Positions 34,002 to 47,245 of a DNA stretch of 64,000 bases are shown here, in pieces. Location: assembly GCF_018812025.1 (NCBI RefSeq), contig NC_063057.1, positions 16,237,963-16,301,962 of the forward strand. Reading direction: 5' to 3'. The notes under the pieces are model-generated. The model had not been told where the DNA came from. It was given only the letters and a program-made list of their open reading frames with translations, and ran no database searches. Made by a program: the position numbers and the translations under genes. Source of the DNA: Megalobrama amblycephala. Its lineage: Eukaryota > Chordata > Actinopteri > Cypriniformes > Xenocyprididae. Every line of letters starts with the position of its first letter. Position 1 is the first letter of the stretch.

Positions 34002-37000
34002 CTTGTTCTTGTTGTTTGCCACGTGAACAACATTTTGTCCTGTCAGCTACTATGAGGACAACTGTTCTTCTGTTAAGTAGAAGAGTAGATGACATTTATT
34101 AATCATAAGCTACTGGTATGGTATTGTCTTAGAATTTACCATCCCAAAAAAATCTACAATTCTATGGAAAAAAAAAACACATTTTTTCAAAATAGCTTTT
34201 TATAGGGCACTAGCAGTACGTCCATGTGAAGGAACATAAGCAACAAGATCTCAGAAGGTAGAAAATAATTTTGTGTCCACGAGGAAAAAAAGTTCAAAAG
34301 CTCAATAATTCCAAATGAAATCAGCAAGGATTAACGTCAATGTTTCGGATCCATCGGGATACGGCTGCAGAATTTCGCAAGGGTGGGGCAGCTGTGCTAC
34401 AGTAAAGGTCTGAAATCACAAAATGGAGGACAGTTAGACAACATGGCGGTCACCTCTGATAAGAGCATGCGCCTATGTCCACGCAAGCAGGATGAGGCTG
34501 TCTGCTTGTAATTATGTAGATATTTGTATTATAAATAATAGTATTATATTTTGGTGTATGAAGTCTTGATATTTTGTAACAAAAAAAAAAAACAACACCA
34601 CCAACAACAAAAAAAAAATAACCCGGTGCAGTGTGATCGGAATGGCATAACCTTGAACGTGTGTGTTCGGAGTGCCAGGCCATTACACAGACGGTCAGCA
34701 CTGATTCCAGAAAAAAAGGCTGCAAGGAAGAATAATTTTAAAACAAATAAATAAAATATGGCAAAAACAAATAATCAAAGTAAAAGTCAAAAGAGAAATA
34801 AATCATGGTCTGGTCTGGGTTTGCATGCAAGTTACTTTCTGCAAGGTGTGATTTTCTATCTTACCACTACTATAATGACAATCACAAATCATTTAAAAAG
34901 TCACTAATGTGAAAACAAAGGTATGGCTCTCATATTTATTATGAAATATATAGTCTCATATAGATATATGAAAAACAATGAGAGACATTAAAATTAGGTG
35001 TTTTGTGAGACTTTAGACAAATTGAAAGAAACAAAACACTTTTTGCAAAGAACTTTTTTTTTAGTTTTGCAAATTTAGAGGTGTTTTTTTTTTTAAAGTG
35101 CTATGATATGAAAATTATTTTATGATACTGCACTCTATGATCAATTGCTTTGTAGTAGTAACAATGTTGAAAAGTTGTTTCCCATAACTTTCATTCATGG
35201 GATTTTTTTTTTTTTTTTGCCTTACTGCAGATAAATTTACTGTAATTTAATAGTGTCATCACTGACCCTGTTATTTATAACAGACAAAGCAAATAGCAAA
35301 GCAGAGTAAACTGATTTACAAAACGACCACAATATGTCGAAGGCTGAATGACATTCAAATGTTATAATGAAAAAATTGAAACATTTGTATGTTTTTTAAA
35401 AAACATATTAGTGCTATTTTATATTTATTATTTTAACATAAAAAGAAGAAACCTTTTTTAATGTCCAAAAAAGAAACAGGACTACAGAAAACTAGTGAGG
35501 CAAAACGTCAGCGTCTGGCGCAATATAATTTGACTTTCTGTCAAAAGGAAAAAGGAATGACTATATAGATCCCCCCCCCCCCACTTCAAATTTTCCTGTT
35601 TAACAGAATAATATAAAGACTGTACAATTTATGTCCTTGTTTGAATAATTTAACGAACATCCTGAACTTGTTTTGTCCTCCTTTTTCTTTTACAGGCAGT
35701 GGAGATTAAACAAAGCCAGAAGTTTGTTCCTATTAGAAATTATAATAATACATGTTTTTTTTTTTTTATTAAAGGCAGAAGCTCTGAATCTTCAGAATGA
35801 AAATATTCCTAACACACTTCAGAATCAGAAGAAATAAAGCTTTGTAGGAAAAATGGGTTTAATACAGTGAGGAATATGCCCGAATGGCTCTTCTGTCTCT
35901 GATCTGCTAAAAACAAGAGACATTTAAGCAATGTATATTTTATTTTAAATCACTGTGTTTTCTGGTTGAATAAGTCCTAAACTGTTCCTCTATGTAAACA
36001 GATTAACAGATAAAATCAGGTAACAGGAATAATACAGCATTAAAATGCTTACTTTATCTAAAACATGCAACCTTTCCTTATGTACTGTTTTTATATTTAT
36101 TTTATTAGGTGTTGTTTTCTTTATTAAATAGTATTGCAATAATACAAAATAAACTTTATTCTAATGAATAATAATGAATATAAAACATCTGTTAATGCAT
36201 ATCTGAAACTCTTTTCTATTTCGTTTTTACTTCTTTTTATTCCTATTTTTTAAATCAGTGACATATGCTAAGATTTTAGAGATGTTAGAGACATGTCTAC
36301 ATTATTTAAGTGCCATTATGTGCTATTTTTATACTATTCAGCAACAGTAACATTAATTAAGAATGAGTTCATCATGGAGGTCTCACTTCAACCGGTAAAA
36401 AGAAATGTATTTGCCAAGAGTTTGTTTGACCTCACTACCGTAATTTATTTGTATCCGACAGCTACAAATATACGGAAACATTTTAAAAACTACTTTACTC
36501 TAAAAGTAACTCACCTTAAAATATTCAGTCGTGTGGGGAAAAAGGGACATAGATATAAAAAAAAAAAAAAAAAAAGATAGTCAGGACAGACTTTCTCCGT
36601 GTCCACTTCACTCGCATGGCCGCTAACTGCCGCATGCTCGAATCTCCAGAACTTTCTGCCGAGCACTAAGTGTTTGGAGAGAGGAGCAGGATTCTGTGGC
36701 ACTTTTGATTAACTCTGAAACTTCCAAAATTATCAGGCAGTTTCATAAAAAAAAGAAAAACACACGTAAAAGAGCACAAATGACAATTAACAGGTGCACT
36801 ATTTTTGAGGGCACATGTGCAGCTCACAAAACCAAATATATCACTTTAAGCCAAAGGGGAAAGTGCATAAACCAAAAAAGTCATTATTCTAACAAATTAC
36901 TAGCAAATATTTAACCACAAATGAACTCCAGTCCAAGGGTGTACTGAAATGTGAGTTTCTAAAGAAGTTTTAAATAGTGTTAAATTATCATTTACTTCAG

Positions 37001-37950
37001 ATGCATTCAAACATTTTAAAAGAGCGCAAACTGTTTGAGGCCACGTACAACAAACCTTCAATCTCTAAACTGCATGCACAAATTAATTGCTATGTCCGTA
37101 TCCAAATATTTCCCTAACACACAGCACAGGCATCATTCAGTGCTGTTTACTCCCCCCTAAATAACCTCTGATGCATGTTAACTCTCATCTCCACTCCAAA
37201 TGGCCTGTCCATTCTGGTTTGCTTCTAATAATACATTTTAACACACCAGTCCTTCTTTATTTTCCTGAGAGCTGTGTGTTTGTGTGTGTGTGTGTGTCTG
37301 GTGCACGAGGGGAACGGGGACAGTTCTGGCACTTAACAAGTTCTGGCTCTTAAAAGCCAGTACAGCCTGCTTTTGCATGTGCCACGTCACTTCGTCTCCG
37401 AATGGACGAGACCTCCAGGATTTGCCCCAGCTGAGCCTTCTACACCCAGTCAACCCTCTTCCCCCAAAACCGACAATGACGAGGGATGTGCCGGACTCAG
37501 CCCCAGCGGTGCACTTTGATGTTATCACACCCTCTGAAAGATATTCTTTACATCACTTTTAATTTTTGTTATTTCCTCTCTTATGTCTTCAGCGTAGAGA
37601 GGTATGGTTTTAATGATAGCAAGACCATGAAATAAACTTTCCAGTGTAATTTCCTTTTTTTAATAGAGCTCAGCTTTAGACTAAATTTAGTCACTATGCA
37701 GTCGTTAAATTTTAGAGCACAAACAAATCATTTGAGTCAGACTTAGCATCTGACGATGGTCTTTGGTGACATGCAATTTGGTTTTTATACCATAAAAAAA
37801 AATTTCTAACAAATTCCTTAGTACCATGTCAACTTGAAAATAATTGAAAAATACCATCAAACGATGACCAAGAGGACAGCTTGCTCTCTTAGGAATGTCA
37901 TTCTCTGCCTAGGTCATCGCAATATAAAAAGGGCCGAAGGTATGTGTGTG

Positions 37951-37955
<5 letters not shown>

Positions 37956-38012
<57 letters not shown>
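37956..38012. repeat. (TA)n microsatellite, long
   Basis: About 28 uninterrupted TA units following a short TGTG/TATG lead-in. Confidence 0.94.
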
Positions 38013-38013
<1 letters not shown>

Positions 38014-39576
38014 CATCCAATTTTAAGAAGAACCACACAGAATGTGGCACTTGTCATTGCTGATGTTCAAGGACATTATCCTGGTTAAAATTCATTTTAA
38101 AAGGATGATTATAGGTCAGTGGAGGCTCATTATCGCAAACGTATTATCTTGTCATAGTTTTTCTTATTTTTTGTTCCATTAATTGTCTGCGAGTGAGTGT
38201 TCTCCCGATGGGAATCCCAACCTTTAATAGGCTGAGGTGAACATGGTGCAATATTGGCGCGGCAGCTGCAAGGCAACATCGTTTTAGTTCTAAGGCCCGT
38301 GTCGACTGAGGCCCAACAGACACGCACTCTGCTCGTCATCTACTGACTGCATTAAAGAGCCTTGTGGAATTTCTGTTTTTACTCTGAATCATAATTACAT
38401 CGCAAATGGCGAGAGTGAGTGAGTTATGCTGCACTGGAACATTATCTGATTTATAGCTAAGAATTGTTTTATCCTATAATGAATCTCTAACAAGACAAAT
38501 TCACTTAAATTTGATCTGGAATGGAGTAAAATAAGACTTTATTGCCCCCAGAGGGAAAATAATGGGGAAGAAATGCACATTTTTTTAAGTTCATTTATTC
38601 ATTTTGCTATAAAGTTTTATGGGTGTGAGCTTATCAGACTGAAAGTCACTGTCCATTCCCTCCATGGGGGTTTCTCTACTCAGCCCGGTGCAGTTTGGTG
38701 TGGTTGGGGGTGAGGGGCTATAGATGCCAGCGGTCATGAGCGTGCAGGCTATAACAAAAGCAGTCTTTATGTAGCATGCATGCTGATCCAGCAGCCCACG
38801 TTTTGTGCTGCAATTCACACGTCCAGCTAAGAGGGGACAAGAAGAGGCCTAAGAGAGATGCAGAGATTGACTACTGCCTTCCTGCGGCCACACTAAAACC
38901 ATTTCAATGGTTAGATCAAATCAAATATCTCCTTAAGTGAACAACTGCTTATTTTTGCGTTTTACAGTGCATGATATCAGATGGTCATGAGTGATATACA
39001 AGATTGAACTGGAGACATTTTATTAAAAATGTAGCTTCTCAATAAAAAAATAAAAATAAAAGGATTTTAAGAAAATCCAATTGTATAGTGTCATGTCTCT
39101 GATAAAGATAACAAGGTAAATGTAGGCTATGGCAGCACTGAGCTACCAGAAGATTTAATATCTAAAGTACATTTGAACCACTCATGCTCACGACAAAGCA
39201 TTACTGCAACATTTACTATGCAAGATATATGCATTTCAAAAAATGCAGAGAAACATGAATATGTATGAAATTCTTTTCAAAGCAAGACATTGTAAACTAG
39301 TTTAGTTCAAATGGTGATATTAATAATAACATTTTAAAATAATCATAAAGGAATAGTTTAATCACTCTCATATTGTTCTAAATATGATTTTTTTTTCCTA
39401 CTCTGTGGAACACAAAAAATAAAAAAAAATGAAGAATGTCTATGCTGCTCTCTTCCACGAGCTGTCAAGCTCCAAAAGTGTCAAAATGCACCTTTTTTGC
39501 AATTACTTTGAGGAACAGACTGAAATTTAGGTCATTATTCACTGAAAATTCTTCCTGATAACTGTGGTAATCATTC

Positions 39577-40808
39577 AGGGTGTTTTCATACTTCAGCCCT
39601 CTTTAAAAGAACCAAACTTCTCTTCATGTTCATACTGTCCCTGTTCCTAAAAGAGGACTCAGATCCTTTTTTGGTCCACTTAAGTAGGAATGTGGTCTCA
39701 GACCTCTTTGTGTTCATACTATGGCCTTCAAAATTTTATCCCATTCACTTGCATGTGCCTCACTAACCAGAATATTTGTTTGTAAAGATTATTATTAATT
39801 ATTATTAATTTGTTAATTTGTAATTGCTATTGGGTTATAAAATGACATTTCTACAAATGCTGTTGAATGAGATTACTCTAAGTTTATCTTTTGCACAAAA
39901 AAAACAAATTTTGTTTCAGTACTCCATTCATATTCTTTCACTATATCACACACCCACCTTTGTAAATAATATTTATTTTGAATCATGTTTTTTTTTTTTT
40001 ATTGCAGAAGGCAATGATAACATCAGCATAATAGGACAAATACAATAAAAGAAAGATCCAAATGATATAAACTGCTTTAAATTTTCAGGCAAGTATGTAT
40101 ACCTAAAAGCAGCATTCATGTAAGAAATGGAATAATCAAATGAAAAATAAAACTGCATATTCTTCACTGTATGAATAAAATGTACACTGATTCTACTGAT
40201 TTCTTATATTAGGCTCCTGTCACTTTAAGAACTTCAGTAATGCACGGATCCAATTATACACATACACGATTTCTTTCATTCACTTAAGACATAACCAACT
40301 GTTTATGTGAACCTTGTGTGTTTTAAACACTTTAAAAGCAGTAAGACACTAAAGATAATTTAGTTTAGTACACGCGCTGTGACAGTTGGCTTTCTATGCG
40401 TGCGCTTTAGGTGTGTGCGCTCATTAAACCATTTTAAACTAGCAAGACACGCAGCCACATCTCACAGTTTGAAAGCAGTTGAAATTACAATAAACAAGTG
40501 CACGTTGTGAACGAATAATTTGCGGAGATCTGCCAGAAGAAGAAGCCATGGTGAACAGGCGATTTGTATGGAGGCATCTGATGAGCAAACTACAATGGAA
40601 TTCGCGAATGGAAAAATCCAGTGAGCCCGGACTGATGTCTGTTCATAATGGACCTTTTTAGCGTACTGTTAGCTGAAAGTGAACCGTACACAGATGGTCT
40701 CGGTTCGGTTCGCTTTAAAGGGGTCTGAGATCGTTTGGAGCATTCACATACGGGCCAGAAATCACGCGAACCGCACTCAGTCCCCTGAAAAGGACTGAAA
40801 AACACCCT
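39577..40808. mobile_element. 1.2-kb non-autonomous transposon with AGGGTGTTTT ends
   Basis: The left end AGGGTGTTTTCATACTTCAG and the inverted right end AGGGTGTTTTTCAGTCCTTT share their first ten bases. The right half has the CGAACCG-rich composition of a hAT-like family common in cyprinids. There is no coding frame of note and no clear target duplication. Confidence 0.65.
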
Positions 40809-40899
40809 TAGTTGCACATTATTGAAAAGAGCAGCTGGGCCATTCTGCTATAAAATAACTAAAGAAAAAAAGTCAAAAGATATTAGGAGAGTAAATAAT

Positions 40900-40924
40900 G
40901 ACTTTTTTTTTTTTTTTTTTTTTT
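40900..40924. repeat. T homopolymer
   Basis: About 25 consecutive T residues. Confidence 0.9.
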
Positions 40925-41772
40925 AAGGTGATGTGTAAGTGACTCTATATGTGTGCATGTATGAAGGAGTGTGACATATGGAAAGTACAGAGTTAAAGCT
41001 CTGAGGATTGGGCCATGAGCTCACTCTGGGATTAATTATGAAGACCTGGGGCTTCTGGTTCTGTCTATGTGCGCGCATCTAAGAAGCTATGTGTCAGCAC
41101 TGCAGCCATTCAAACTGCTCACAAACAACAGACCTGAATGGGCTCCATTTAATCAGGTATGCTCCGTTTTCTTCTGTTTCAGTGTGCAGACCTACAGACG
41201 CACGCATGCACGACCATGCATGGGCTAAATAAGCATGTTCAAGTGTGATAATCAAATTATTGTTGCTGTTTGCTTGAGGGTTACCAGGGGCCTCTCTTCA
41301 GTCTTATTCCCAGCTTAGAATTAATCACTCACCAGACATCTGAGGTGTTGCTACGTACACACACACACACACGCATACACAAACGCATTCCCAGGGAGAC
41401 GGGCAGAGTTTATCATGACAACCAAGGAAGGGCAAAAGAAGGTTGAGAGACAGGAGAGAAAGGAGAATAAGAGGAGAGAGGGTTCCTCTGCATGTTAGCT
41501 TGGTCTCTATTGACCTGTAAACCTTTGTGACTGGAACAAATGCAAATGGCGCTGACTTGCTCACACAAAATACTAAAGGGCTATTCAAATGAGCCACTGC
41601 CAACAATGCAACATTGGCCTACCCATGGAGCAGCCCTCGTCTGGAGCTGGGCCTTCAAACTCAACACTAACAACAGCCTAATGAAAAAAAAAAAAAAAAA
41701 GTCTATGAGATCCATTGGATGTTTGTTTGAAAAAAGTTATTTTTATTTTGTTGTTTTTTGTTAACTGCATTA

Positions 41773-41989
41773 GGGCCAGTTCACACAGAACACATTTTTT
41801 TTTTGTTGTTAAAAATACGAGACAAAAAACAGTTGTGTCTCGAGATGCTTTTTTTTTTTTTAAGTTGAACTTCTTTGAATTTGTTTTTAACACGTGCTCA
41901 CGTCTTGCGTCTTTGACAAACGGTTAAACAAAAAATGTAAAAAGTAGTGCAGTGGAAATGAAAAAAAAACATTCTGTGTGAATGGCCCC
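41773..41989. mobile_element. 217-bp Harbinger-like MITE
   Basis: GGGCCAGTTCACACAGAA at the left and the inverted right end GGGGCCATTCACACAGAA form imperfect inverted repeats. TTA occurs on both sides (41770-41772 and 41990-41992), fitting the 3-bp TWA target duplication of PIF/Harbinger elements. Confidence 0.75.
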
Positions 41990-42095
41990 TTAGGATTTTA
42001 ATTTTTTTTCATTTATTTTTCATGTCATGATTCTAATTTAAGAATTTGCAGACTGAATGAATACAAGAATTTTACAACCAACTTTTTTTTCAGAG

Positions 42096-42099
<4 letters not shown>

Positions 42100-42157
<58 letters not shown>
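42100..42157. repeat. (TA)n microsatellite, long
   Basis: About 29 uninterrupted TA units. Confidence 0.94.
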
Positions 42158-42160
<3 letters not shown>

Positions 42161-43603
42161 CACAATTTATGCACCTCAAATGGAATTGTGCACAAACTAA
42201 TGCCAATGTTACTGCGTCAGGCTCGACGGGATGCTCAAACAATGAGCAATGTTTTAATAGCATCACAGAAACAGTTTTTACACTTTTTTGGAGGGGAATC
42301 AAACATGTTTGTCCTTTTCAGTCTTTTAAATATTACTTGACAGCCATTTCAAAACTTTTTGTCTTGACTGCTTTGTGCAGAAAACATATATGGCAATGCA
42401 ATCCATTAGAGAATAATAAACTGAACTGCTTAAAGCTGACATAATGGTCACTTGTGGCAAGGGAAGATCTTGATACAAATGAAGTGCTGGAGGGAGCTTT
42501 ATAACTGCATAGGCAGGATAACGTCAATCAGGAAATGTCACAATCATCAGGATTAGAGGCAAAAAATAGCTAATTTAAAGTTTCAAAAACTGCTAAAAAA
42601 ACAACATTTAAAATGAAAAATGACATTACAAAAAAAAACCTAAAAGCAAAGGATGTATGATATGTAAGACAAATGCCGCTATGACAAACAACATTACTCA
42701 TCTGTCAATAATCATTATAACCAGTGGGAAGGTAGATGATGATGCATGAACAAGTTCTACAGGTCATAAAATGTCAATCAAATAAAAAATCATAATAGTC
42801 ATAGTCTGATGGTGAGCTGAGGTAAATTATTTTAAAACACCATTAGGGACAAACAGCTCACTTGCTGATGAAACAAATTACACCTGTGCAACTTCTGAGA
42901 TTTATTACATGCCAAAACACAATGTTTATGTAATAAAAATGTATGCTTGGCTATAATCTCAAAGAATGAAATATCTCAAGGACATTGTTCTGCTCAAGCT
43001 GTATGATTTTATTACTACATAAAATATAGTCAGGAATTCTGACTGATAATCATCATGCAAACTAAACACTCCATATTTGGTCTTTGTCAGTGCAAATTCT
43101 CGACTCGCTGTAGTCGGGAAGAAGTTTGGATGTTGCAATAGTTGATTTGGAAGCTTTGCCATGATAAGAAATTGATATGAAATTCCAATTCCATCAAACC
43201 GCACCTACGGAGAGCAGATGGAGCTGCTCAGAGTGGCAAAGAATGAAATCTTACAATACAGCTGGACGGAGCAAAACAGATCACATGCAATTTTTTAAAG
43301 TTACAGTATTTTTAACTTGACACAGTATCTTAAAAACATGGCGCTCATGGTGCAAGATGCTGAAAAAAACAGCGTGATGTGACAAAACAGTCAAAGTCGT
43401 CCGCCTGCATGTGTCAACAGATTTTAAATCATTTTTTGCAGACAAATACAGCACGTCTTGTGTGAACAGACTCAAAGTCTACCTTGACAAACTTAATTGC
43501 AAAAATGAAGACTAGGTATGTTATAGACTTTCATTTAATTATCAGGAAATAAAACAAACATATTCACATTATATTACAAATATATTAACATATGAAATGT
43601 GTG

Positions 43604-43803
43604 ATTTTTTCCCCCCAAACCAGTTCAGCAGAAATCCCGCCCTGGAGCCGATTCTAAACATTTCATTGGCCATGTCAATCACAATAACGATTACCTACAC
43701 CCAACCCTGATCCCTAATCCTACCCGTCATTGTAACTTCAGCCAATGAAATTGGTTGTAGGGAGGGGATTTCCGCTGAACCGTTTGGGAAAAAAAAAAAA
43801 ATC
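43604..43803. mobile_element. 200-bp foldback MITE
   Basis: GATTTTTT-CCC-CAAAC and GTTCAGC-x-GAAATCCC at the left are mirrored on the right (GGGGATTTCCGCTGAACC, GTTTGGG, then the A tract and ATC). Inner arms with AATGAAAT/ATTTCATT also pair, so the whole unit can fold into one hairpin. Confidence 0.75.
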
Positions 43804-43979
43804 ATGCATATGAAATATTGATCTTTTTGTGATTAGAATGTAAGGTAAAGCATTGCAATCTTCATTTGGGAGCTTTTCTCAGCAAATATTAATACAAGGC
43901 ATATTTTTTCAATTAATTCTAATAATGAATTCTTTAATCACATGACAGATCTAACTATATAAATATGCGTACTATATCT

Positions 43980-45539
43980 GTTTTTGTGTCAGTTTTAATT
44001 TTGACAGCAAATTTTGATTTAGTTTTAGTCAGTCTTTAAAATGCCATTTAATTTTAGTCATATTTTAGTCATCTGAATTGTTTTAGTTTAAGTCTAGTTT
44101 TAGTCAACTAAATATAAGATTTTAGTCGACTAAATCTCATAAGATTTTAGTTGACTATTTCTACAGTAGATTTAGTCGACTAAAATCTAATGGGTTTAGT
44201 TAAATTGTAATGCTTTAATTAATTAATAATTTCTCTAAAATTTCCAAACCCATATACTCTTAAAGAAAACATCTATTAAAGGGTTAGTTCACCCAAAAAT
44301 GAAAATCCTGTCATTAATTACTCACCCTCATGTCATTTCACACCCGTAAGACCTTCGTTCTTCAACACAAATGAAGATATTTTTGATGAAATCCAAGAGG
44401 TATATGACTCGTCGTAGACAGCAATGTAACCACCACTTTCAAGGTCAAGAAAAGTACTAAAGACATTGTTAAAACAGTCAACATGACTGCAGTGGTTCAA
44501 CCTTAATTTTATGAAGCAATGAGAATACTTTTTGTGCGCAAAAACGAAACAAAAATAACTTTTCATATCTTATGGGTGTGGAACGACATGAGGGTAATTA
44601 ATGACAGAAATTTCATTTTTGGGTGAACTAACTCTTTAACATGTGAAGAGGAATATTAAAGTTTGAACATGCAATATAAATTTAACTGCTGTGACATATA
44701 ACATATACCATCTTTATCTTAAAATGAAATAAAACCACATCTTTTTAATGAATGATATATGTATGTATTCTTTATAACAACTTGTTCCTCATTAAAGCTA
44801 TTATAGAGCAGTGAATGCTTTTCTCTTATTCTAATGTTGTTTGATTAATATCAAGGGCACAGACGGCATTAGGTTTATTATGCTGCTGTCACTTTAAGAC
44901 CAAATGTATGGATTATGCACTGATGCACATCCGATAGTTTCACAACTGTTTATGTTCTCTTAAAACATGTATTGTATTTACGTGAATACTCTCCAAAACA
45001 GACATTTTGACATAATGTTGAGTGTATTTGTCGATTCAGACCTGAAAGAGAGCTCAATTCAGTACTTGTGCGCTGTGGTAGCTTTTGAGGGTTTTTTTTT
45101 TTTTTTGAGGTAGCAGTTTTCAGTGTATGTGCACAGAAAACTGTACCAAATAGAGTTCTGTTTCGCATCACGCTTTTTCAGATCTATCCATATGTCTGCT
45201 CTTCTCTTTCTCCGAGACTTTTACATTTTTGAACGTTTTATGGGGCATGCATCAAGTGTATTGCAAATAATGTCCCGCCGGGTAGATCAGCACGTTACAA
45301 TTCAAATGTGTGCATCATCCACCATGCAGGTTCTGACTGGATCTCTTCCCAAATTCTCCCTCCCTAACATGTTTCATCTCATTTTTTATTCCTTGACGAA
45401 AATGTCAATAGATTTTCGTCATAGTTTTTGTCATTCAAAAAAACTGTTTTTTATTTAGTTGTCATCTCATTTTCGTCTGTGAAAATTTTTTTTTGACGAA
45501 AATTATGACGAAAATTATTCGTCAATGAAATCAACACTG
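43980..45539. mobile_element. hAT-like element rich in TTTTAGTC motifs, with a nested MITE
   Basis: The left part (TTTTAGTC repeated, TAGTCGACTAAA palindromes at 44120-44180) and the right terminus, inverted CCAGTGTTGATTTCATTGAC, belong to a family I know from cyprinids. CAGTG is a typical hAT-like terminus. The left boundary is approximate. The TTAA-flanked MITE at 44280-44635 sits inside. The fragments have no coding capacity. Confidence 0.6.
44280..44635. mobile_element. 356-bp TTAA-flanked MITE with long inverted ends
   Basis: About 60 bp at each end are near-perfect inverted repeats (AGGGTTAGTTCACCCAAAAA at the left; inverted right end AGAGTTAGTTCACCCAAAAA). TTAA lies on both sides (44276-44279 and 44636-44639). 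It is nested in the element at 43980-45539. Confidence 0.87.
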
Positions 45540-47199
45540 GTTTGTGTCTTCATTTTGATTTGTTATAAGAATACAGCTACTTAAGAAAAATAAATAAAAT
45601 GGACACAAAGTATTAATTTGATTATTTGAGAACAAAGAGACTGGAAAGAAACATGAGACAGCACATTTATGTACGAAATTGGTTGGATGTGTCAATTATA
45701 CAGATTAGTGGTCATTATGCAAATAAACACATTTCTGAAAAGGTATTTCTAAGAGTATTCCACCGTATGGATATTCTGTTTCTCACTATTTATCCTTTTA
45801 GAGGGCAGCTCAAAGAAAACTCTGCACAGACGAGAAATGCAAAAACTGGGATGAAACCAGCCATGACAGTGTCACGCTGGTCATGTTTATGCCACACGTG
45901 TTACTTCTGCACAAAAAAAATTAAAATAAAAATCCTTTTGCTTTTTTTCAAGCTTGTGTGAGCGTGATGCTCTTTGCTAGACATCAGGAACATTTCTGCA
46001 AAAATTGACATTAAGTACTAACAGAGGGAGCATCAGAACACGCAAGAAAACATCTGGATGACACCTGTAAACGGCACATGACCTGAGAATACATCCACAC
46101 TGCAGGAGATAAGGAAATGGGTATAATGTGTGAAAGAGACCGTTAGATGATTGAGTGATAAAGACGGTGCATCTTCATAAACCAGCTGTTTGAAGTGTCA
46201 GTCTCCTCTTTCTTTTTCTCTGCTGCACAATACATGCACTGAGGATATCGAAATATGCAACCTAATACATTTTACTGCTTATCTTTACAAAGTTTGGGAG
46301 CACTGACTCTTGAGTAAATACTGGGATGTTTTGCAAAAGTAAAATCCTAAAGACAGAATGTTTTAGATCATGTCATGCTAATTTCACGCACTTCGAAATC
46401 CAAGTAACAACCAACATGTCAACCTACACAGATTTAGAGAAAGACAGTCACAAAGAAGCCAAAAACCAACCCTGCAGATCAGACAACAACTTCACCACTA
46501 AGATAAATCATGTTTGATCAGTGCGGTTATGAGCACAGGCACACTGAAACGATCATTTTCAGACAATCAGGATACTGCAAACCTTTCATCCCAAATCTGC
46601 CTCTAATTTCAGTCAAGCTGATGCAATGGAAGACTAACAGGTCGATCCTCATCATTTTTCTGCTCTGCCCACCATAGAAATAAGCTCTTAAAGACGTGCC
46701 CTAGATTTGAACAACCCCACTGTCTGATGAAGGATTTGATCTGCGTATGATGTTCTGAACATGTAATCGACTATCAGGACATTAAGGATTATGCAGCACG
46801 TATCATGTACATTCTAATTTGGAAAAGACATGTCTAGAATACCTGATATCTTCTTACTTCGCTAAACGACCAACATGAAACGTTCACAGAAGATGAATAG
46901 AGAGGCCTCCCACACAGAATTCACATTTCAAAGAGACCACACGAACACTGCAAGCCTGCAGACTGGCTGCAATATGCACTTAAGATTGTAAAATATTCAT
47001 ACAGTAGTTTAAATATTTCCAAAATATTCTCAATGGAACAATACAGTTTTACTGTTTTATTTCTTATCTGCTAAATGAAATAAAAATGATTCATGTTAGA
47101 CCAGAACTAATTTAGTTCTTTACAAAACTAGCTTGTTGTGAAAATGGCACTCCAAAATGTATGTTGATGATCACTTCAGTTTGGCTAATTGTTTCTCAC
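45540..47199 (-). other. non-coding stretch before the 46-nt candidate exon
   Basis: Unique AT-rich sequence. The open frames at 45626-45961 and 46326-46517 have no recognisable domain or homologous start. Nothing else is seen. Confidence 0.45.
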
Positions 47200-47245
47200 C
47201 TGCGTAGTCAAGCATGTCTGTCAGAGTCGTCCAAAGTCCCCAAGC
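47200..47245 (-). ncRNA. candidate 46-nt internal exon of the let-7 host transcript
   Basis: On the minus strand this segment is bounded by an acceptor (ttgttcacag before 47245) and a good donor (GCAG|GTGAGAA after 47200). It lies in unique, repeat-free sequence, on the same strand as, and upstream of, the let-7 pair and ppara. Joined to the 71-nt exon at 50100-50170, the reading frame that is open there stays open through this segment. It could belong to the let-7 host lncRNA or be a far-upstream 5'UTR exon of ppara; the sequence does not decide. The prediction rests on splice signals alone. Confidence 0.35.

Larger units (their letters stand above)
33053..39576 (-). other. let-7 host upstream region, mostly AT-rich
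   Basis: No coding exon is recognised. It contains a (CA)n run (33976-34001), a C homopolymer (35571-35582), a (GT)n run (37277-37299) and a long (TA)n run (37956-38012). A base-balanced, repeat-free patch at 33400-33540 and another at 37330-37520 could be regulatory. The frame at 39340-39545 region is a fragment of the AATAGTTTA-type MITE family. Confidence 0.45.
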
